Part shown: piece by piece, positions 60,145 to 64,000 of the stretch
Position numbering within the stretch: the stretch's first letter is position 1
Layout of the letters: every line of letters begins with the position of its first letter
From: Streptomonospora salina
GTDB taxonomy: Bacteria > Actinomycetota > Actinomycetes > Streptosporangiales > Streptosporangiaceae
Assembly: GCF_014204715.1 (NCBI RefSeq)
Contig: NZ_JACHLY010000002.1
Location: forward strand, 62,001 to 126,000
Direction: 5' to 3'
DNA length: 64,000 bases
The notes under the pieces: model-generated
What the model was told of the DNA's origin: nothing
Databases searched by the model: none
The model's input: only the letters and a program-made list of their open reading frames with translations
Position numbers and translations under genes: made by a program

Positions 60145-60936
60145 TCAGGAGCGCGAACGCGCCCGGGCGACCACCGCCGACAGCGCGGCGAGCAGCTCCC
60201 GGGGCGCACCGGTCGGGAAGAAGTGGCCGCCGTCGAGCATGCGCAGGGAGAAGGGGCCGGCGGTACAGCGCCTCCACTCCGACAGGGCCTCGCCGGTCAC
60301 GAGTACGTCGTCGCGCCCGCCGAATACGTGCACGGGGATGTCCAGGGCCGCGGCGTCGTCGGGACGGTGGGTCGCGCACACGCGCAGGTCGGCGCGTAGC
60401 ACCTCCAGCAAAGCGCTCAGCAGCGACCGGTGGGCGAGCAGCTCGGCGGGGATGCCGCCCGCGCCGGCGAGCAGGTCGGTCAGCGCCGCGTCGTCGGCGC
60501 CCGCCCAGGTGCCGATGCCGCCCGGCGCGGTCGGCGCCGGGTAGCAGGCCGCCGCCAGTCCCAGAGCCGGACGGGCACCGCGGTGCAGGCGGCGCAGCGC
60601 GAGCCGGTAGGCCACCAGAGCCCCCATGCTGTGCCCGAAAAGCAGGTGCGGCTCGGAAAGCGCCGTGTCCAGCTCGCGGTCGATGTCGGTGACCAGGGCG
60701 TCGATGTCGGTGAAGGGCCGCTCGCTGCGCCTGCTCTCCCGTCCCGGCAACTGGACGGGCCAGACGCCGACGTCGGGGCCGAAGGCGCCGCGCCATGAGC
60801 GAAACCCCGAAGCGCCGCCGCCGGCGTGGTGGAAGCAGATCACCCGGAGCCCGTCGCCGCGGGCGTCGCGCCCGAGATAGGCGCCAGTGCGCGGGGCCGC
60901 GGCGGCCGGCGCGGTGTCGGCGGGGGCCGGTCTCAT
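60145..60936 (-). CDS. Type II thioesterase
   Basis: A 263-residue alpha/beta hydrolase of the GrsT/TEII class. FHHAGGGASGFRSW near residue 36-49 is the diagnostic oxyanion region, GHSMGALVAYRLA near 103-115 the nucleophile elbow, and Asp/His occur in FGGRDDVLV and DGGHFFPTG. It clears wrong acyl groups from stalled PKS carrier proteins. ATG overlaps the hydrolase stop (ATGA), so it ends a leftward coupled operon. Same job as AbyT in abyssomicin. Confidence 0.93.
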   Translation of the reverse strand: MRPAPADTAPAAAAPRTGAYLGRDARGDGLRVICFHHAGGGASGFRSWRGAFGPDVGVWPVQLPGRESRRSERPFTDIDALVTDIDRELDTALSEPHLLFGHSMGALVAYRLALRRLHRGARPALGLAAACYPAPTAPGGIGTWAGADDAALTDLLAGAGGIPAELLAHRSLLSALLEVLRADLRVCATHRPDDAAALDIPVHVFGGRDDVLVTGEALSEWRRCTAGPFSLRMLDGGHFFPTGAPRELLAALSAVVARARSRS

Positions 60937-62066
60937 CGTCCCGTCCCCCCGTTCCAGCGCGTGTGCGGAGTGCCGCGGCGTACGGGCAGGCCCGACAGGG
61001 TGTGCAGGATCGCGGCCCGCCCCCGCGCTCCGCGCAGGGCCAGCAGTGATCCGAACATCCACGTGCGGGTGCGGGCTACGGAGTTCGGGGAGCCGTGGAC
61101 GTCGTCGCTGCTGACGACGCGCCGACGGGGTGCGTACCGGTGGACGAGATCGACGTCGGAGCGCGGGATGATCTCGTCGCGCAGGCTTTCCAGATAGTGC
61201 ACGGGCAGGTCGGTGCGCGCGAGCTGGTCGGGGTCCAGCGCCATGGGCGCCAGGCGGGCGGGGAGGTCTCCGCCGCCGCAGAGGTGGCCGAGGGTCCGGG
61301 TGGTGATCTCGGGCAGGGTGCGCCAGTGGTCGGGGTCGGCGAACGGGGCCCGCACGGGCGCGCCGACGGTGACCAGACCGCGCACGCGGTCGTCGAAACG
61401 GGCGCAGCGCAGCGCGAGGTGGCCGCCGAAGCTCATGCCGACGACATGGGCGCCGCGCACGCTCATGCGCTCTGCGGCGGCGTCGAGGACGGCGGTGAGC
61501 ACGGATTCGCTGCCGGGACCGTAGTCCAGAGGGTTCTCTCCGACACCGGGCATCTCCACCGCGGCCACCGCGTAGCCCAAGCGTCGCGCCGCCGGGATGA
61601 ACTGGCCCCACTGCTCCTTGATACTGACGATCCCGCCGAGGACGACGACGAGGGGGCGCCGGCCGGACAGGCCGCCGGTCCAGCAAGCGAAGCTGCGGCC
61701 GGCGTGGGTGATCTCCAGGCGTTCGATGCCCTGGCGCGTGCGCCAGTCGTCGAAGGAGGAGACGCACTCGGCAAGGGCGTGGGCGCGCTGGGGCCCGTCG
61801 ACGTAGGGGAATCGGGCCATGCCGAATCGGCGGCAGGCGCCCAGCGGGTCGCCGCGCCGTCGCAGCGCGCGTGCGCGATCGCTCCAGGACGCCACCCAGT
61901 CGGATTCGGTGGTGGCCCGGGCCCAGACGCGGCGACACTCCCGACGGGAGATGCCCTGGGCTCGGGCGTGCAGCAGGGCGAAGTCCCGCAGTTGGGCCAC
62001 GCGCGGGTCGGGTGCGGGCGCCTCAGCCGGGTCGGCACCCGCAGAGTCGGTTTCATACCAGGTCAC
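60933..62066 (-). CDS. Alpha/beta hydrolase, Agg5/AbyA5-like (predicted acetate-eliminating)
   Basis: A 377-residue FrsA/DUF1100-like hydrolase. VVVLGGIVSIKEQWGQF near 139-155 is the oxyanion loop, HVVGMSFGGHLAL near 205 the nucleophile elbow, RDEIIPRSDVDLVHRY near 299 the acid, and HGSPNS region near 330 the His. In agglomerin, Agg5 removes acetate from the acetylated tetronate to give the exocyclic double bond; the position between TEII and the E2-type acyltransferase fits that. GTG 62066 overlaps the acyltransferase stop by 14 bp. Confidence 0.82.
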   Translation of the reverse strand: MTWYETDSAGADPAEAPAPDPRVAQLRDFALLHARAQGISRRECRRVWARATTESDWVASWSDRARALRRRGDPLGACRRFGMARFPYVDGPQRAHALAECVSSFDDWRTRQGIERLEITHAGRSFACWTGGLSGRRPLVVVLGGIVSIKEQWGQFIPAARRLGYAVAAVEMPGVGENPLDYGPGSESVLTAVLDAAAERMSVRGAHVVGMSFGGHLALRCARFDDRVRGLVTVGAPVRAPFADPDHWRTLPEITTRTLGHLCGGGDLPARLAPMALDPDQLARTDLPVHYLESLRDEIIPRSDVDLVHRYAPRRRVVSSDDVHGSPNSVARTRTWMFGSLLALRGARGRAAILHTLSGLPVRRGTPHTRWNGGTGR

Positions 62067-62823
62067 GACAGTCCTCCAGAGTGTGTGTGATATCGGCGAG
62101 GACGTCGGCGGCTACCGCTCCGTCGATCACGCGGTGGTCGAAGGTGAGGCTCAGGCGCATGGTCGGCACGATCGCCACGGCGCCGTCCTCGGCGCGCGGC
62201 AGGTCGCGGACGCGTCCCACACCCAGGGTCACCGCGGTGCCGCCGTAGGAGTGGAACCCGTCGACCGGGCGGTGGCCCAGGCTGGAGACGGCGAGTGTGC
62301 CCATGAAGCGGGGCCGGGCTCGTAGCCGGGACAGCGCCAGGCGGAAACCGAGCGCGCCGAGGGCGAAGGGCGCGCGCATGAGCGCGCGCGCTGCCCCGGC
62401 TTCGGGCAGGTCGGCGGCGTCGGTGTCGCGCAACCGGTCCACGGTCCGCTGAAGTTCGGGCAGCCGTTGGCTACCGACGTCGCGGACGGGGGCGGTGATC
62501 ACCACGCGGGTGCCGTCCAGGCGTTTGTCCAGGGCGAGCTTGACGTCGACGGTGGGGTAGCGGGCGACGCGGGGGCGCAGCCGCCCGACGACGGCGGCGT
62601 TGGCCTCGGGGTGGCGCGCCAGGGCGCGTGCTCCGGCGAGCATGACGTAGCTGACCACGGAGGTCCGGACCGGAGCTCTGTCGCGGTGGTCCAGCACGGC
62701 GCGCATGTCGACCTCGGTGTCGATGTGGACGGGGCAGGCCTGGCGGGCGAACGACAGGAAGTGCAGGGTATGGCGCCGCTGCGGGTCGAGGGGCCCCACG
62801 CGGGCCCGGGCGGGAAGCGCCAT
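62053..62823 (-). CDS. Stand-alone 2-oxoacid dehydrogenase-type acyltransferase, Agg4/AbyA4-like
   Basis: A 256-residue protein with only the catalytic domain of dihydrolipoyl acyltransferases: no lipoyl or peripheral-subunit binding domain. The active-site motif is FDHRVIDGA near residue 227-235 with His and Asp intact. In tetronate pathways this enzyme acetylates the hydroxymethyl group of the new tetronate ring, preparing elimination. ATG 62823 lies 1 bp after the ACP stop; its own stop overlaps the hydrolase start. Confidence 0.87.
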   Translation of the reverse strand: MALPARARVGPLDPQRRHTLHFLSFARQACPVHIDTEVDMRAVLDHRDRAPVRTSVVSYVMLAGARALARHPEANAAVVGRLRPRVARYPTVDVKLALDKRLDGTRVVITAPVRDVGSQRLPELQRTVDRLRDTDAADLPEAGAARALMRAPFALGALGFRLALSRLRARPRFMGTLAVSSLGHRPVDGFHSYGGTAVTLGVGRVRDLPRAEDGAVAIVPTMRLSLTFDHRVIDGAVAADVLADITHTLEDCRDLV

Positions 62824-62824
62824 C

Positions 62825-63064
62825 TCAGGCGGCGCGGCCGTCGCCGGCCGCCAGGTCGAAGAAGTCGGCGAGGGTGCGGGCCTGCAGGGCAGCGGAGACG
62901 TCGAGCGCCCGGCCGGTCTCGCGCTCCACCGCGGCGATGAGCCGTACCAGGTGGACCGAGTCCCAGCCGTCGAGGCGGTCGAACTCGACGTCGAGGTGCT
63001 CTGGCGCCAGGGCGAGCGCCAGTTCGGTGTCGATGAGCCGGAGCAGATCGTCGCGGGAGTTCAC
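62825..63064 (-). CDS. Acyl carrier protein (glyceryl-ACP type, Agg3/AbyA3-like)
   Basis: A 79-residue ACP. GWDSVHLVRLIAAVE near residues 38-52 carries the phosphopantetheine Ser (DSVH instead of the usual DSL). GTG 63064 overlaps the FkbH stop, so both are coupled. In tetronate pathways it receives a glyceryl unit from the FkbH protein and offers it to a KAS III-like ligase. Confidence 0.9.
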   Translation of the reverse strand: MNSRDDLLRLIDTELALALAPEHLDVEFDRLDGWDSVHLVRLIAAVERETGRALDVSAALQARTLADFFDLAAGDGRAA

Positions 63065-64000
63065 GGTGCTGTGCCTTTCGCGAGGGACATGGTCAGCCGG
63101 ATGTGGTCGGGGTGGTCCGGCAGGGGATCCGGGGCGCCGCCGTCGGTTCCGCGCAGGCGGTGCAGGAAGGTCCGGGTGGCGGGAGCGCCGTCGGCGCTGT
63201 CCGGGGCGGCGAGGTCCTCCCGGGCGGTGAAGCCGTGGTCGGTGTAGAAAGACGCGAAGCGCCCGTTGCGGCCGCTGGGTCGGTAGCGTCCGGCGACCTC
63301 GGCGCATCCGTGTTCGCGGGCGTGAACGAGCAGATGCCGCAGGCATGCCGTTTCGATGCCGCGGTCGAACACCCGGCAGCTCAGCAGCATGTTGTCGACG
63401 GTGAGGCGTTCGCCCTCGACGCGGGCGAAGACGGCGCCGACCACACCGTGCTCGCCGAAGCGGTCGCGGGAGCGCACGGCCGCGACCAGTTGGGCGGGAT
63501 CGGCGATGCGGTCGCGGACTTCGGCGTCGCCGAGCCGCTCGGTGGTGAGGTTGAACTGGTTGGTGCGCTGGGTGAGCTGGGCCAGGCGCGGCACCGCTTC
63601 GTCGGCGGGGCGCACCAACTCGACCTGGACGCCGAGGTGGCGCAGGTAGTCGTCGGTGGATCCGGTCGACCGGCGCAGCTCCGCGCGGCGGGATTCGCTG
63701 CGGTAGCGTTCCCGGCGCGCTCGGTCGTCGTCGGTCGTCTCCAGAGTGCGGAACCAGGCTCCTTCCAGGAGCCGCCGCGGGTGCGTCGCCGGGTCGCCGC
63801 CGACGTCCACCACCTCGACGTCGGGTAGCAGGTCGCGCATCGCGCCGATCTCGGTGGCGGTGTCGTCGACGAACACGAAGGCGTCGCGGCCCAGGCCCAG
63901 CACGCGGGCGATCTCGGTGACGTTTTCGGGCTTGGGGCGGCGGTTGGCTGCTACGGCCACGAAGTCTTCGCGCCGCAGCACCATCTCGGGGTGCTCGGCC
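63061..64000 (-). CDS. FkbH-like glyceryltransferase/phosphatase (partial, runs off right edge)
   Basis: At least 312 C-terminal residues of a HAD-like FkbH protein. EHPEMVLRREDF, KPENVTEIARVLGLGRDAFVFVDD (split here by the rule: the second Asp pair VFVDD is the HAD motif) and ELAQLTQRTNQFNLTT-like LAQLTQRTNQFNLTT are typical. The C-terminal part is a GNAT-like domain (SCRVFDRGIETACLRHLL, YRPSGRNGRFASFY). FkbH loads 1,3-bisphosphoglycerate onto an ACP with loss of phosphate to form glyceryl-ACP. The N-terminal catalytic HAD part with DxDxT lies outside the window. Confidence 0.9.
   Translation of the reverse strand, partial: AEHPEMVLRREDFVAVAANRRPKPENVTEIARVLGLGRDAFVFVDDTATEIGAMRDLLPDVEVVDVGGDPATHPRRLLEGAWFRTLETTDDDRARRERYRSESRRAELRRSTGSTDDYLRHLGVQVELVRPADEAVPRLAQLTQRTNQFNLTTERLGDAEVRDRIADPAQLVAAVRSRDRFGEHGVVGAVFARVEGERLTVDNMLLSCRVFDRGIETACLRHLLVHAREHGCAEVAGRYRPSGRNGRFASFYTDHGFTAREDLAAPDSADGAPATRTFLHRLRGTDGGAPDPLPDHPDHIRLTMSLAKGTAP

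Larger units (their letters stand above)
56427..64000. other. Biosynthetic cluster, tetronate-type (continues beyond right edge)
   Basis: SARP, FAD monooxygenase and P450 run rightward; FkbH, ACP, E2-type acyltransferase, hydrolase and type II thioesterase run leftward as a coupled operon. The four-gene FkbH-ACP-E2-hydrolase set is the glyceryl-ACP and exocyclic-methylene tetronate cassette known from Agg2-5 and AbyA2-A5. The KAS III-like ligase, polyketide synthase and any spiro-cyclase are expected to the right. Confidence 0.75.

Noticed and set aside
60145-61938. 597-residue leftward frame joining thioesterase to upstream sequence
   Set aside because: Upstream of 60936 it is a shadow of the hydrolase gene in another frame; the thioesterase motifs begin after ATG 60936.
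1-64000. CRISPR arrays, rRNA or tRNA genes
   Set aside because: No regularly spaced repeats and no recognisable RNA gene were seen on reading both strands.

Overview
The window is very GC-rich, with dense, often overlapping genes, many GTG starts and strongly G/C-ending codons. The gene families (SARP regulator, SoxR, WYL and tandem-MerR regulators, MocR-type regulator, KatE-type catalase, HATPase anti-sigma-like protein, FkbH/ACP tetronate cassette) point to a filamentous actinomycete, perhaps a Nocardiopsaceae relative. The genus is inference.

Layout. 0-13 kb is ordinary chromosome: glycosyltransferase end, adenosine deaminase, a frameshifted FAD oxidoreductase divergent from a WYL regulator, a quinone oxidoreductase, DUF6194/tandem-MerR, a proline iminopeptidase-like hydrolase, PspC, catalase, a VOC protein, an ATP-binding regulator and soxR with its own SoxR box. 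About 13.2-34 kb is a compositional block whose + strand is strikingly C-rich whichever way the genes point (hydrolase-SDR, DUF218, peptide deformylase, SMI1, secreted protein, histidine kinase/response regulator, degenerate AMP-binding protein, Bcr/CflA exporter). This block is interrupted at 19,788-27,937 by an island of different composition bounded by 96-bp direct repeats. The island carries an MFS pump, a thioredoxin-reductase-like flavoprotein, a dead thioredoxin, an XRE-cupin regulator, a methyltransferase, DUF1684, an NTF2-like protein, and wrecked IS481 and tyrosine-integrase genes.

34-56 kb holds small regulated modules: HipA-like kinase/DUF3037 divergent from a nucleotidyltransferase; Rrf2-MFS-RidA; TetR/SDR with two near-perfect operators; a Tn3 transposase remnant; TetR-ABC; SNF2 helicase-SWIM protein; ACT/GNAT; cold-shock protein; an ECF sigma factor with SnoaL domain; a MocR-type regulator divergent from a trans-sulfuration enzyme; DUF1697; LtrA.

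From about 56.4 kb to the right edge lies the end of a biosynthetic cluster. A SARP activator, an FAD monooxygenase and a P450 run rightward. A convergent, translationally coupled operon encodes an FkbH-like glyceryl transferase, an ACP, a stand-alone E2-type acyltransferase, an alpha/beta hydrolase and a type II thioesterase. This is the gene order logic of tetronate formation (Agg2-Agg5 of agglomerin, AbyA2-A5 of abyssomicin), so the cluster probably makes a tetronate or spirotetronate. The polyketide synthase and KAS III-like ligase would lie beyond the window. No tRNA, rRNA or CRISPR array was seen.
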